Shown one piece after another: positions 41,257-50,597 of a stretch of 56,818 nucleotides of DNA. Each line of letters starts with the position of its first letter. Within the stretch, counting starts at the first letter, position 1. A model generated the notes under the pieces. The model did no database searches, was not told the origin of the DNA, and saw only the letters and a program-made list of their open reading frames with translations. Position numbers and translations under genes: made by a program. The stretch covers positions 1 to 56,818 of the forward strand of contig CAMBOI010000019.1 in the NCBI GenBank assembly GCA_945869265.1, in the 5' to 3' direction. This stretch comes from an uncultured Prevotella sp. (GTDB taxonomy: Bacteria > Bacteroidota > Bacteroidia > Bacteroidales > Bacteroidaceae).

Positions 41257-42126
41257 ATGAAAGGTATAGTATTGGCAGGTGGAAGCGGTACGAGACTGTA
41301 TCCTATCACCAAGGGAATAAGCAAACAGCTCATACCCATTTTTGACAAACCAATGATTTATTACCCTGTGTCGGTGCTCATGCTTGCCGGCATAAGGGAC
41401 ATTCTTATAATCAGTACTCCACACGACTTGCCCGGGTTCAAGCGTCTTCTTGGCGACGGAAGTGAGATTGGCGTAAGATTCGAATATGCCGAGCAGCCAT
41501 CTCCCGACGGACTGGCACAGGCATTTATCATCGGTGAGAAATTCATCGGTAACGACTCGGTATGCCTTGTCCTGGGTGACAACATCTTTTATGGCAGCGG
41601 ATTCTCGGCCTTGCTTAGACAAAGCGTGGAAAACGCGGAGAAGAACAACTTGGCTACGGTATTCGGATATTACGTAAACGACCCGGAGAGATACGGCGTG
41701 GCTGAGTTTGACAATGAGGGCAACTGTCTGAGCATAGAAGAGAAGCCTGAGAAGCCGAAGTCAAACTATGCTGTGGTGGGACTGTATTTCTATCCCAACA
41801 GTGTGGTGGAAATTGCCAAGAACATCAAACCGAGTGCACGCGGCGAACTGGAGATAACTACAGTCAATCAGGTGTATCTGGAAAAGGAGCAGCTGAAGGT
41901 ATTGCCCCTGCAACGAGGATTTGCATGGCTCGACACTGGTACGCACGACAGTCTGAGCGAGGCGAGTACATTCATCGAGGTGATTGAAAAGCGCCAAGGA
42001 CTGAAGGTGGCTTGCTTAGAGGAAATAGCATACAAGCGTGGGTGGATCACCATCGACCAAGTGCATGAATTGGCAAAACCAATGATTAAGAACGGATACG
42101 GACAGTATCTCATGAGTTTGAAGTAA
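41257..42126 (+). CDS. rmlA: Glucose-1-phosphate thymidylyltransferase
   Basis: 289 residues from ATG 41257; the upstream TTG start crosses the -7 box. It makes dTDP-glucose from glucose-1-phosphate and dTTP, the first step toward dTDP-rhamnose and other deoxysugars. Motifs are [11 protein letters not shown] (nucleotide binding), [23 protein letters not shown] (metal site) and a C-terminal [13 protein letters not shown]. rmlB, C and D are not in the window. It is the first gene of a rightward exopolysaccharide module with wzc- and wza-like genes. Confidence 0.95.
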   Translation: MKGIVLAGGSGTRLYPITKGISKQLIPIFDKPMIYYPVSVLMLAGIRDILIISTPHDLPGFKRLLGDGSEIGVRFEYAEQPSPDGLAQAFIIGEKFIGNDSVCLVLGDNIFYGSGFSALLRQSVENAEKNNLATVFGYYVNDPERYGVAEFDNEGNCLSIEEKPEKPKSNYAVVGLYFYPNSVVEIAKNIKPSARGELEITTVNQVYLEKEQLKVLPLQRGFAWLDTGTHDSLSEASTFIEVIEKRQGLKVACLEEIAYKRGWITIDQVHELAKPMIKNGYGQYLMSLK

Positions 42127-42152
42127 TAACAGAATAATAAATATAGAATAAA

Positions 42153-44510
42153 ATGCAGAACCAAATGGATCAGAATCTGGACAAAAATCAGTTTGACCTC
42201 AATGAAGAGGAAAGCTCATTTGACTTTATGAGCATACTCAACATGTTTATTTTCAACTGGAAGATATTCGCACTTTCGGTGATAGTTTGCCTCGGTTTAG
42301 GAGTGCTCTTCCTGAAAGTGAAGAGCCCAGAGTATCAGGTAAGCACCAAGATGCTTATCAAGGAAGAGGGAAAGAAGATGACGGGACTGTCGAGCATTAT
42401 CTCGGGTAACGCACTACTCTCGAGCATGGCAGACCTGGGCATGGTATCGAGCAGCAATGGAGTGGATAACGAAATCGAAATCCTGCAGAGCAACATGTTG
42501 CTCAGGGAAACCATCATGGACCTGAAGCTTTATACGGAATATCGTATGGACGCATTCATAAAGCCCAAACTCATATACAAGAAACAGCCTATCACAGTGG
42601 ACATCGACAGACCAAGCCTGGAGAACATGGACGAGACCAAGCTGCCCGTCAAACTGAAGATATCCAAGGATGGCAATGGATACAAGGTAAGCGGTATGAC
42701 TTGGACAAAGGAAAGGGAAGAGATGCCATTCGAGGCAAACATAACCAAACTGCCAGCCACTGTTAAGACATATGCGGGAACACTGACCCTCAGCAAAAAC
42801 ATCGAGGCTCAGGAACCGCTTACAGAGGAAAAGGATGAGCATGTACTCATAAGCCCCGTTGTATCCACAATCAAAGTTTTCCTGAAGAACCTGACTGTGG
42901 AGACGGCTTCAAAGAAGACCACGGCCCTTGTACTCACCTTTAATGACAAAGACGAAAAGCGTGCCGAGGATTTCCTATCGCAACTCGTAATTTGCTATAA
43001 CCGTCAGGCTAATGCCGACAAGAACGACCTCGCCATGAAGACAGAGGACTTCGTGAACGAGCGTCTGGCGAAAATCGTGGAGGAATTAGGCTCTACGGAG
43101 ACTCATCTGGAGAATTACAAGAAGAGCAATAATCTTGGCGACTTGAAACTGGACGCGACATCGGCTTATGAACTCAGTAGCGAATACTCTACCAAGTTGG
43201 TAGAGGCAAACACGCAGATTGAACTGCTGAAATACCTACGCCAGTATGTGGATGAACCAAAGAATAACTACCAGCTCATTCCATCTAACGTCGGACTGAT
43301 GGACAAGTCGTCAATGGAACTCATCACTGCATACAATGAGAATGTGTTGACGAGAAACAAGTTGTTGCGTACAGCCTCAGAACTGTCACCGCAGGTGCAG
43401 ACTCTGACATCTACGCTCGACGAACTGCAACGCTCTATCCATATTGCCTTGGCTCAAGCTGCCAAATCAGCCGAGATACAGAAGCAGAACATAGACAGGC
43501 AACACGCCATCTACCAGTCGAAAATCAACAGGGCTCCTGGACAAGAGCGTGCATTGGCAGAAATCGGACGTCAGGTTGCAGTCAAGCAGGAGCTATATCT
43601 CATGCTTCTCAGCAAGCGTGAGGAGAACTCTATCTCTCTTGCCTCGACTGCCGACAAGGGAAAACTCATCGACGAAATGGTGGACGAGGGCAAGGTCAGC
43701 CCCAAGGCTTCGGTGGTTTTAGCAATGGCATTCATTCTCGGTCTTGGTATTCCATTCGGTGTTCTCTATCTGTTGCAGATGATGAGCAACAAGGTTGAGG
43801 CACGTAAGCAGGTGGAAACTCTCACTACTAAACCTGTAGTGGCTGACATTCCACTTAAGAACGACATGACACCTATAGAGGACGCTATGAGAGCTCTGCG
43901 TGCAAACATACAACTAAGCATGAAACCTGATGAGAAGGTTATTCACATCACATCGGGCGCACAAGGAGAAGGCAAGACATTCTGTGCTGCCAACTTGGCT
44001 ACATCTCTCGCACTGCTGGGCAAGAAGGTGGTGGCAGTGGATACGGATATACGAAAGCCGTCACTTGCCAGTCAGTTGGGAATGAGTGAAAACCATCGCG
44101 GACTGTCATCTCTTCTTGCCATGGACAAAATCAATGAGGCTGACGTGAAATCGGTTATACTTACCTCAAAGAACAATGCTTCACTTGATATTCTGCCTGC
44201 CGGCGAAGTACCAGCCAATCCCGCAGAACTAGTGGCATGCGGAAAGATTGATAATGTTGTGGAGATTCTGAAAAATCAATATGACTATGTAGTTATCGAC
44301 TCTACGTCGCTTGACAATGATGCTGACGCTATATATATAAATAAGGTGGCAGACTACACCTTGTATGTAGTGCGTGCTGACGTGACTACCAAGAAGAACG
44401 TAGAGGCAATTGACCAACTCGCAGAGAATGGCAGACTGAAGAATATCAATGTGGCAGTGAACGCTATTGACTTGTCACTAAAGAAATATAAGTACCAATA
44501 TGGTAAGTAA
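42153..44510 (+). CDS. Polysaccharide co-polymerase / tyrosine autokinase (Wzc type)
   Basis: 785 residues. A Wzz-like chain-length domain is bracketed by transmembrane helices at about 36-54 and about 530-550, with a long periplasmic coiled coil between. A cytoplasmic BY-kinase domain follows, with Walker A GAQGEGKT (602-609), Walker A' VVAVDTDIRKPS and Walker B-like YDYVVIDST. The tyrosine tail is short (KKYKYQYGK) instead of the usual cluster of five or more. It controls polymer length and export with the Wza-type protein. It overlaps the next gene by 11 nt. Confidence 0.93.
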   Translation: MQNQMDQNLDKNQFDLNEEESSFDFMSILNMFIFNWKIFALSVIVCLGLGVLFLKVKSPEYQVSTKMLIKEEGKKMTGLSSIISGNALLSSMADLGMVSSSNGVDNEIEILQSNMLLRETIMDLKLYTEYRMDAFIKPKLIYKKQPITVDIDRPSLENMDETKLPVKLKISKDGNGYKVSGMTWTKEREEMPFEANITKLPATVKTYAGTLTLSKNIEAQEPLTEEKDEHVLISPVVSTIKVFLKNLTVETASKKTTALVLTFNDKDEKRAEDFLSQLVICYNRQANADKNDLAMKTEDFVNERLAKIVEELGSTETHLENYKKSNNLGDLKLDATSAYELSSEYSTKLVEANTQIELLKYLRQYVDEPKNNYQLIPSNVGLMDKSSMELITAYNENVLTRNKLLRTASELSPQVQTLTSTLDELQRSIHIALAQAAKSAEIQKQNIDRQHAIYQSKINRAPGQERALAEIGRQVAVKQELYLMLLSKREENSISLASTADKGKLIDEMVDEGKVSPKASVVLAMAFILGLGIPFGVLYLLQMMSNKVEARKQVETLTTKPVVADIPLKNDMTPIEDAMRALRANIQLSMKPDEKVIHITSGAQGEGKTFCAANLATSLALLGKKVVAVDTDIRKPSLASQLGMSENHRGLSSLLAMDKINEADVKSVILTSKNNASLDILPAGEVPANPAELVACGKIDNVVEILKNQYDYVVIDSTSLDNDADAIYINKVADYTLYVVRADVTTKKNVEAIDQLAENGRLKNINVAVNAIDLSLKKYKYQYGK

Positions 44511-45303
44511 AATCATCAAATCACTGTGTATTGTACAGCTGGCGATATTATTCGCCAGCTGTAGCAATATGCAGAATGTTGCATACATAAAGAATTACGA
44601 ATCATATCAGGCTGACACCACCCGTGCCCAATACGAGATGAGATTCCAGCCTAAGGATGTCGTAGATGTACTCTTTTTCCAACCGGAAGACCAGTCGGTA
44701 GTGCTACCGATGGCACTTCAGGCGCATGCTGTAATCAAAGCTGACAATCCCACTCTTGTTGGGGGCAGCCAAAGCCTGTCATATATCATCGACAATGAAG
44801 GCAATATCGAAATACCTCTGTTGGGTAAAGTGCACATTGCAGGAGAGACTAAGAAGAGCGCAGAAGCAATCATCAAGGAGAAGGCATATAAATATATACG
44901 TCGCGACAGAGACTTATATGTCAATGTCTCTTTATGCGAGTTTCCCATCACCGTTGACGGTGAGGTGGCAAAGCCTAACGTGTTCAATATTCCAAGTCAG
45001 AGAGTGAACATTTTCGAGGCATTGGCAATGGCTGGAGACATCAAGATAACAGGCAGGAAAGACAACGTTATGATACTCAGACTGGAAGTAGACGGGACCA
45101 GAACAGTGCATCGACTCGACATGACGGACGTGAACGTGATCAACTCGCCCTACTATTACCTGCAACAGCGTGACATCGTGTATGTGGAGCCTACCGACCT
45201 GCAAAAGCAGGAGAAATATTTCGGAAACATGACTAATGTGATGATTAGCGGTGTGTCTGTGGCAGTGAGTATCGGATCACTGCTATTCCAAATCCTAAAC
45301 TAA
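44500..45303 (+). CDS. Polysaccharide export outer-membrane lipoprotein (Wza type)
   Basis: 267 residues. Lipoprotein signal with lipobox ending FASC (about residue 21). The polysaccharide export domain (RFQPKDVVDVLFF) and SLBB-like segments (GEVAKPNVFNIPSQRVNIFEALAMAGD) follow. A hydrophobic C-terminal helix (VMISGVSVAVSIGSLLFQIL) would cross the outer membrane as in Wza. It forms the export channel with the Wzc-type partner encoded just upstream, whose gene it overlaps by 11 nt. Confidence 0.92.
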   Translation: MVSKIIKSLCIVQLAILFASCSNMQNVAYIKNYESYQADTTRAQYEMRFQPKDVVDVLFFQPEDQSVVLPMALQAHAVIKADNPTLVGGSQSLSYIIDNEGNIEIPLLGKVHIAGETKKSAEAIIKEKAYKYIRRDRDLYVNVSLCEFPITVDGEVAKPNVFNIPSQRVNIFEALAMAGDIKITGRKDNVMILRLEVDGTRTVHRLDMTDVNVINSPYYYLQQRDIVYVEPTDLQKQEKYFGNMTNVMISGVSVAVSIGSLLFQILN

Positions 45304-45315
45304 ACAGAACATAAT

Positions 45316-47271
45316 ATGAAAAAAGACACCAAAGAACTATTCGTTCCTGGAAGACTTTGCCTCTTCGGTGAACACTCTGACTGGGCAGGTAAATACCGCA
45401 CAATGAATGCCGACATAGTGGCTGGTGCTGCTATTGTCTCGGGTATTGAACAGGGTATATATGCCACGGTGGAAAGAGACTCGCATTTTTCCGTCACTTC
45501 AACAGCTCCAGAGATCAAATCACTATGGCAAGACTTCTCATGCAGGATGGATGCACACGAACTGAAGGACATTGCCAAGAGCGGCTCGTTTTTCTGCTAC
45601 TGTGCGGGTGTCGCTTCATATATGCTCGAATGGTATAAGGTAGGGGGAGTGAAGATTAACATCACCAAAATGACACTGCCAATAAAGAGCGGACTGTCGT
45701 CATCGGCAGCTATCTGCGTACTTGTAGCAAGGGCATTTAACCTGATGTATAATCTCAACCTGAGCACTATGGGCGAAATGAATATCGCCTACTGGGGTGA
45801 ACTACGCACCAGCAGTAGATGTGGACGTCTTGACCAGGCGTGCGCTTTTGGAGTGCATCCGGTATTGATGACTTTCGATGCAGAGGAGGTGGAGGTAAAG
45901 AACTTTAATATAAGGGAAACACTGTATTGGGTGTTCTCTGACCTCAATGGAACCAAGGACACCATAAAAATTCTTACTGACCTCAACAAGGCTTTCCCGT
46001 TTGCTGAGGGCGAAAGGGAAAAGAATGTGCAATACGCACTGGGAGAACTAAACCAGAAAACCGTCAACGAAGCAATCACACTGATGGAGGAAGGACGGGT
46101 GGAAGAACTCGGTGCATTGATGACAAAGGCACAGGCTGACTTTGACAAATATATAACTCCTATGTGTCCAAGCCAACTCTCATCGCCCAAACTACACCAA
46201 ATTTTGGCTGACGAAAGAATCAAAGAGCTATCCTATGGAGGAAAGGGTGTAGGTTCACATGGAGACGGGTCTGTGCAATTCCTTGCCAAGTCAAAGGAAT
46301 GTCAGACTGAAATTGTGGAATACCTCAAGTCGAAGGGACTACATCCCTACGGTCTCACCATTGAACCAAAGCACACGATAAGAAAGGCTATTATCCCCGT
46401 GGCAGGTTTCGGTACAAGACTCTATCCCGAGACTAGATTCTTGAAAAAGGATTTCTTCCCTATCATCGACAAGGATGGACAGGTGAAACCGCTTATTCTC
46501 ATACTGCTTGAAGAATGTAAGGCTGCAGGAATTGAGGAGATTTGCATCGTGCTCGGAAGCAGGGAGGAAAGGGAGCAATACAGACAATTCTTTGAAACAC
46601 CATTGCCAAAGGAACATCTCGACAAACTGCCAAAAGAAAAGTTGAAGTATGAAAGGCATATTCTTGACCTCGGCAAGCGACTGACCTACGTGTATCAAAC
46701 GGAGAAAAAGGGATTCGGCGACGCTGTATATCGATGTGCTGATTTTGCAGCCAACGAACCTGTTCTGCTTTTGTTGGGCGACACGATATACCACAGCAAT
46801 ACCAACAAGTGTTGTGCACTACAGTTTATCGAGGCTTATGAGAAATACAACAAACCGATGATGTCAATCCACGAGATACCACTTGAGAAGGTATGCTACT
46901 ATGGCGTCACGTCAGGCAAATGGATTGACAGCAAGGAACGGGTTCTCCTAATGAGCAATATCACAGAGAAACCATCATCGGCATACGCCGAGGAGAATCT
47001 CGGTGTGGTTTCTGTTGCGGTGACGGGACGGAAAAGATACTATTGTGCCTTCGGCTCGTATATCCTTACCAAGGAAGTGTTTGCACAGTTAAAGGAGAAT
47101 ATTAACAATAATGTAGTGAACGCTAAAGGCGAAATCGAACTTACCACTGCCCTGGAACAGGTGAGACAGCAGAATGGCCTGTTGGGAGTAAAACTCGACG
47201 GAAAAATGTTTGACATCGGTGTTCCTAATGAATACCGCAACACTATGTGCAATTACGTATCTCCATGCTGA
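45316..47271 (+). CDS. Fusion of a GHMP sugar kinase and a nucleotidyltransferase
   Basis: 651 residues with two enzymes in one chain. Residues 1-350 are a GHMP kinase: GRLCLFGEHSDW (12-23), ATP loop GLSSSA (126-131), GRLDQ with D173, and GGKGVGSHGDGSVQF (308-322). Residues 355-651 are a GalU/UGPase-type nucleotidyltransferase: PVAGFGTRLYPETRFLKKDF (361-380), LLLGDTIYHSN as the metal site, and DIGVPNEYRN at the end. It would phosphorylate a free sugar and activate it to an NDP-sugar. The order is the reverse of the fucokinase/GDP-fucose pyrophosphorylase Fkp. The sugar is unknown. It sits 12 nt after the Wza-type gene, pointing to salvage for the exported polymer. Confidence 0.85.
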   Translation: MKKDTKELFVPGRLCLFGEHSDWAGKYRTMNADIVAGAAIVSGIEQGIYATVERDSHFSVTSTAPEIKSLWQDFSCRMDAHELKDIAKSGSFFCYCAGVASYMLEWYKVGGVKINITKMTLPIKSGLSSSAAICVLVARAFNLMYNLNLSTMGEMNIAYWGELRTSSRCGRLDQACAFGVHPVLMTFDAEEVEVKNFNIRETLYWVFSDLNGTKDTIKILTDLNKAFPFAEGEREKNVQYALGELNQKTVNEAITLMEEGRVEELGALMTKAQADFDKYITPMCPSQLSSPKLHQILADERIKELSYGGKGVGSHGDGSVQFLAKSKECQTEIVEYLKSKGLHPYGLTIEPKHTIRKAIIPVAGFGTRLYPETRFLKKDFFPIIDKDGQVKPLILILLEECKAAGIEEICIVLGSREEREQYRQFFETPLPKEHLDKLPKEKLKYERHILDLGKRLTYVYQTEKKGFGDAVYRCADFAANEPVLLLLGDTIYHSNTNKCCALQFIEAYEKYNKPMMSIHEIPLEKVCYYGVTSGKWIDSKERVLLMSNITEKPSSAYAEENLGVVSVAVTGRKRYYCAFGSYILTKEVFAQLKENINNNVVNAKGEIELTTALEQVRQQNGLLGVKLDGKMFDIGVPNEYRNTMCNYVSPC

Positions 47272-48197
47272 CAACTTTTCTTGTAGGCATACTGACACTT
47301 GTGCAACTCAACTGTGAAAACCTGTTCGACTGCTCTCACGACAGCGGGAAAAACGACATGGAATTCACAGTTGACGGGAAAAGGCATTGGACTGCCGGCA
47401 AATACTGGCGGAAAACCGAAAACATCGCCAAGGCTATTATCGGTAGTTGCGGAAGGGACACCCTACCCGACCTTATTACCCTTTGCGAGGTGGAGAATGA
47501 CTCGGTGATGGACAAACTTACTCGCCGAACGGCATTAGGACGGCTCGGCTATCGTTATATAATGACTGATTCTCGCGACAAGAGGGGCATCGACGTGGCA
47601 CTTTTATACAATACATTTTCATTTAAGCCTAACTGCCATTATTCAATCAGACCAGAAGACGATCATCCTGAGCATCCACTTAGGGACATACTCTACGTCA
47701 GCGGTTGCCTTGCGTCGGGCGATACGATCCACGTAGTCGTGGTGCATGCTCCGAGCAAGTTCGGCGGTGCGAAGAAGTCACTAAAACGACGTATGGTTGT
47801 AATGAAAGAGACCATGGCGGTCATTGACTCTATCCGCAATAAAGACAACGATGCGAATATTATCATAGCTGGTGATTTTAACGACACTGCCGACAGCCAG
47901 CCAATGACTTACCTTGAAAACCATGGTTTGGTGAATGTCTCCAAACAGGCCATTGGCGAGAACGGTGCTCGCGGAAGCTACAAATACAAGGGCAGATGGG
48001 AAAGCATCGACCACATCCTTGTAAGCGAGAGCTTACGTCCTAACGTCATCTCCTACCGAATCTGCGATACACCTTGTTTAATATATAAGGACAAACAATA
48101 CGGCGGCTGGAAGCCTCGCCGCTCCTTCAATGGCTACAGATACGACCCAGAAGGCTTCAGCGATCATCTGCCAGTCGTGGTAAAACTAAGTTTTTGA
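47265..48197 (+). CDS. Endonuclease/exonuclease/phosphatase family hydrolase
   Basis: 310 residues from ATG 47265, which overlaps the previous stop (TGA 47269-47271). A hydrophobic N-terminus (LTTFLVGILTLVQL) runs directly into the domain motif NCENLFD, so it is exported or membrane-tethered. EEP motifs are LCEVEND (metal-binding glutamate), KRGIDVALLYN, VVVVHAPSK, AGDFNDTAD and FSDHLPVV. This is the BT-type secreted EEP hydrolase common in Bacteroidales. Substrate unknown. It is the last gene of the rmlA operon, followed by a terminator. Confidence 0.88.
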   Translation: MLTTFLVGILTLVQLNCENLFDCSHDSGKNDMEFTVDGKRHWTAGKYWRKTENIAKAIIGSCGRDTLPDLITLCEVENDSVMDKLTRRTALGRLGYRYIMTDSRDKRGIDVALLYNTFSFKPNCHYSIRPEDDHPEHPLRDILYVSGCLASGDTIHVVVVHAPSKFGGAKKSLKRRMVVMKETMAVIDSIRNKDNDANIIIAGDFNDTADSQPMTYLENHGLVNVSKQAIGENGARGSYKYKGRWESIDHILVSESLRPNVISYRICDTPCLIYKDKQYGGWKPRRSFNGYRYDPEGFSDHLPVVVKLSF

Positions 48198-48216
48198 TAT
48201 GTTTAAAAAACAAAAA

Positions 48217-48248
48217 AAGTAATAGCCCTTTTTTGAGGGCTATTACTT
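48217..48248. terminator. Bidirectional terminator between the EEP and POT genes
   Basis: A perfect 13-bp stem (48217-48229 with 48236-48248) and a 6-nt loop, flanked by A-rich and T-rich runs that serve both converging transcripts. Confidence 0.9.
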
Positions 48249-48257
48249 ATATATACA

Positions 48258-49778
48258 TTATGCAACCTTCTCCAATCGCTTCATCATTGCGAACATGAAG
48301 AGGGCTGAGAGGAGGCAGAGGACGATGAAGACGGTCCATACCACCCACAAGGGAAGACCACCCCAAAGGAAGCCACCCACACTGACAAGGAAGTTGCCAA
48401 GGGCTGTGGCTACAAACCAGCCACCCATCATCATTCCCTTATACTTGGGAGGAGCAACCTTGGATACAAAGGATATACCCATCGGCGAAAGAAGCAACTC
48501 GGCAAAGGTCAACACGAGATAGGTGGAGATAAGCCAATACTGGGATACAAACACTCCATTTTCGCCTGCGGCTGCCTGAGCATCTGGAGAAGGCAAAGAG
48601 AAAGAACCAAATGCCATAACACCAAATCCAAGGGCGGCTACAAGCATTCCGTATGCAATCTTACGAGGGGCAGAGGGTTCTTTGTCCTTGCGTGCCAATG
48701 CACCGAAGATGGCAAGGCTGACGGGGGTGAGAGCCACAACATAGAAGGGGTTGAACTGCTGGAAGATAGGTGCGGAGATGTCAATGGAATCAGATACTTG
48801 GGTGTATTTCCAATAGAGGAAGCAAAGACACAGTGCCAACAATACTCCAGCTATACCCTTGCTCTTGGAAGTCTTGCCCTGAACGAGCGAGAAGAGAGAA
48901 TAGACAATGATGATGACGGCCACAAGGTTGAACACATCGAATGCCATACAGTTGGCTCCCTCTACACTCTTGACGGTGAACTCATTAGCGAAATATGTAA
49001 GGGTGAGTCCGTTCTGATGGAATGCCATCCAGAAGAAGATAACCACAGCAAAGACGAGGCAAAGTGCTACAATACGTGCCTTGGTATCTTCAGGTGACAA
49101 TTCCTCCCCGGCATCGGCTGCTTTCTTGGCACCGGCAGCCTGCTTGCCTCCCTCGACATGACGGAAGGTGGCACGGGTGAGATAGTAGATGGCAATGGAC
49201 AGTATCAACGATGCACATGCCACGGCAAAGGCGAAGTGATATGAGTCGTTCTCTGAAACACCCATACTGGTCTGCGCCCACTCCATAATCTTCACTGCTG
49301 CAGTAGGTGCGAAGAGTGCACCAATGTTGATTGCCATATAGAAAATAGAGAATCCGGAGTCGCGTTTGTCGGTATACTGAGCCTCGTTGTATAGGTCGCC
49401 CACCATCACCTGGAGATTGCCCTTAAAGAGTCCAGTGCCTATACCTATCAGCAGAAGGGCGAGAATCATCACCACCAGTGCCAACACATTACCACCCAAG
49501 GGGACGGATAGCAGCAAATAGCCACAGAACATGATGATGATACCAATGGTGACCATCTTACCAAAACCAAACTTGTCGGCCATCATACCTCCAAAAAGAG
49601 GAAGGAAATACACCAACATTAGAAAACTACTGTAGATTGCACCAGCAGCACCGGCTGTCAATCCGAAATTTGCCCTAAGGAACAGGGCAAAGACGGCAAG
49701 CATGGTGTAATAACCAAAGCGCTCACCTGTGTTGGCCAACGCCAACGCATAAAGACCTTTCGGCTGTCCTTCAAACAT
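48258..49778 (-). CDS. POT family proton-coupled peptide transporter
   Basis: 506 residues with about 14 hydrophobic segments, an inner-membrane MFS-type transporter. The POT signature is in NTGERFGYYTMLAVF (helix 1) and the PTR2-like motif in FSIFYMAINIGALFAP. A long cytoplasmic loop with acidic/Ala-rich sequence (GGKQAAGAKKAADAGEELSP) separates the two halves. It imports di- and tripeptides with protons. Monocistronic, with a heptamer repeat array upstream. Confidence 0.92.
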   Translation of the reverse strand: MFEGQPKGLYALALANTGERFGYYTMLAVFALFLRANFGLTAGAAGAIYSSFLMLVYFLPLFGGMMADKFGFGKMVTIGIIIMFCGYLLLSVPLGGNVLALVVMILALLLIGIGTGLFKGNLQVMVGDLYNEAQYTDKRDSGFSIFYMAINIGALFAPTAAVKIMEWAQTSMGVSENDSYHFAFAVACASLILSIAIYYLTRATFRHVEGGKQAAGAKKAADAGEELSPEDTKARIVALCLVFAVVIFFWMAFHQNGLTLTYFANEFTVKSVEGANCMAFDVFNLVAVIIIVYSLFSLVQGKTSKSKGIAGVLLALCLCFLYWKYTQVSDSIDISAPIFQQFNPFYVVALTPVSLAIFGALARKDKEPSAPRKIAYGMLVAALGFGVMAFGSFSLPSPDAQAAAGENGVFVSQYWLISTYLVLTFAELLLSPMGISFVSKVAPPKYKGMMMGGWFVATALGNFLVSVGGFLWGGLPLWVVWTVFIVLCLLSALFMFAMMKRLEKVA

Positions 49779-49798
49779 TGTACTAAATTTTAAATTAT

Positions 49799-49854
49799 TA
49801 ATTCTTAATTCCTAATTTCTAATCCCTAATTCCTAATTCCTAATTCCTAATTTC
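49799..49854. repeat. Tandem heptamer array (TAATTCC)n reaching the OMP gene stop codon
   Basis: Eight consecutive 7-nt units (TAATTCT, TAATTCC, TAATTTC, TAATCCC, three TAATTCC, TAATTTC). The last two overlap the stop codon (49847-49849) and last sense codon of the beta-barrel gene. Same unit as at 3141 and 5196. Confidence 0.85.
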
Positions 49855-50593
49855 TAAAGACGTCCCAGAGATAGGTCAACTTAATATATATGCCGCTGTT
49901 GTTGCTACGTCCAAAATAGTCGCTCTTGGAATTCTTGTAGATGTCACCAAGACCATAATAATAGCGGCCCTCAATGATGAAATGGCCTAACTTGGGATTA
50001 CTGTATTCAAGACCGAAACCGGCGGTAATTCCATAATCGAACTTGCGCTGTATGGATAGGGTGTCCATAACGGCATCACGCAATGCTCCTACACGGTCGT
50101 TGACATTACGGGAGTCATAATCGAAGTTTGACTTCTTCTTGTCGCCAAGATACATTCCAAACTGAGGTCCGAGCTGGAAAAAGGCCTGAAATCCCTTGCG
50201 CTCCCTACCCCATCCCAATCTCGCCATCAACGGCACCTGGACATAGGTGAGCTGACGCTCATATTCCTCAGCCACCTTGGTAAGGGGATTGATTACAGGC
50301 AAATCCTCAGAAGTGCGGATGTCTTCCTTCCATCCCATTTGCGAGATGTTCACCTCACCCACAATGGCACAGATACTCTTGAAGTATTTCTCGCATGTAT
50401 AGCGAACGGTGAAACCGCCTGTCAATCCACCATGCATCTTCTGCGTGACGGATGGCGTGAAACCGACATTGCTCATTACATATCCACCGTTGACTCCTAT
50501 GGCCAAATCATTACGGTAGTCGCCAATCTGAGCCTTGACTACTACCGACGACAGAAGTACCAATAGGACTGTAAGCGTAATTATCCTGTGCAT
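49847..50593 (-). CDS. Outer-membrane beta-barrel protein (PorT-like)
   Basis: 248 residues. The signal peptide ends near VKA/QIGDY. Alternating amphipathic strands with aromatic girdles (GLTGGFTVRYT, FQAFFQLGPQFGMYL, HFIIEGRYYYGLGD) and a terminal IYIKLTYLWDVF mark the OMP_b-brl_2/PorT-like family. It is probably a small outer-membrane barrel. The start is 4 nt from the LysM gene stop, so it is co-expressed with that protein. Function unknown. A link to type IX secretion is possible but not shown. Confidence 0.85.
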   Translation of the reverse strand: MHRIITLTVLLVLLSSVVVKAQIGDYRNDLAIGVNGGYVMSNVGFTPSVTQKMHGGLTGGFTVRYTCEKYFKSICAIVGEVNISQMGWKEDIRTSEDLPVINPLTKVAEEYERQLTYVQVPLMARLGWGRERKGFQAFFQLGPQFGMYLGDKKKSNFDYDSRNVNDRVGALRDAVMDTLSIQRKFDYGITAGFGLEYSNPKLGHFIIEGRYYYGLGDIYKNSKSDYFGRSNNSGIYIKLTYLWDVFRN

Positions 50594-50597
50594 GAGA

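Noticed and set aside
41125..41622. N-terminal extension of the 209-residue protein into rmlA
   Set aside because: It crosses the gene's own promoter and lies antisense to rmlA; the start at 41124 fits.
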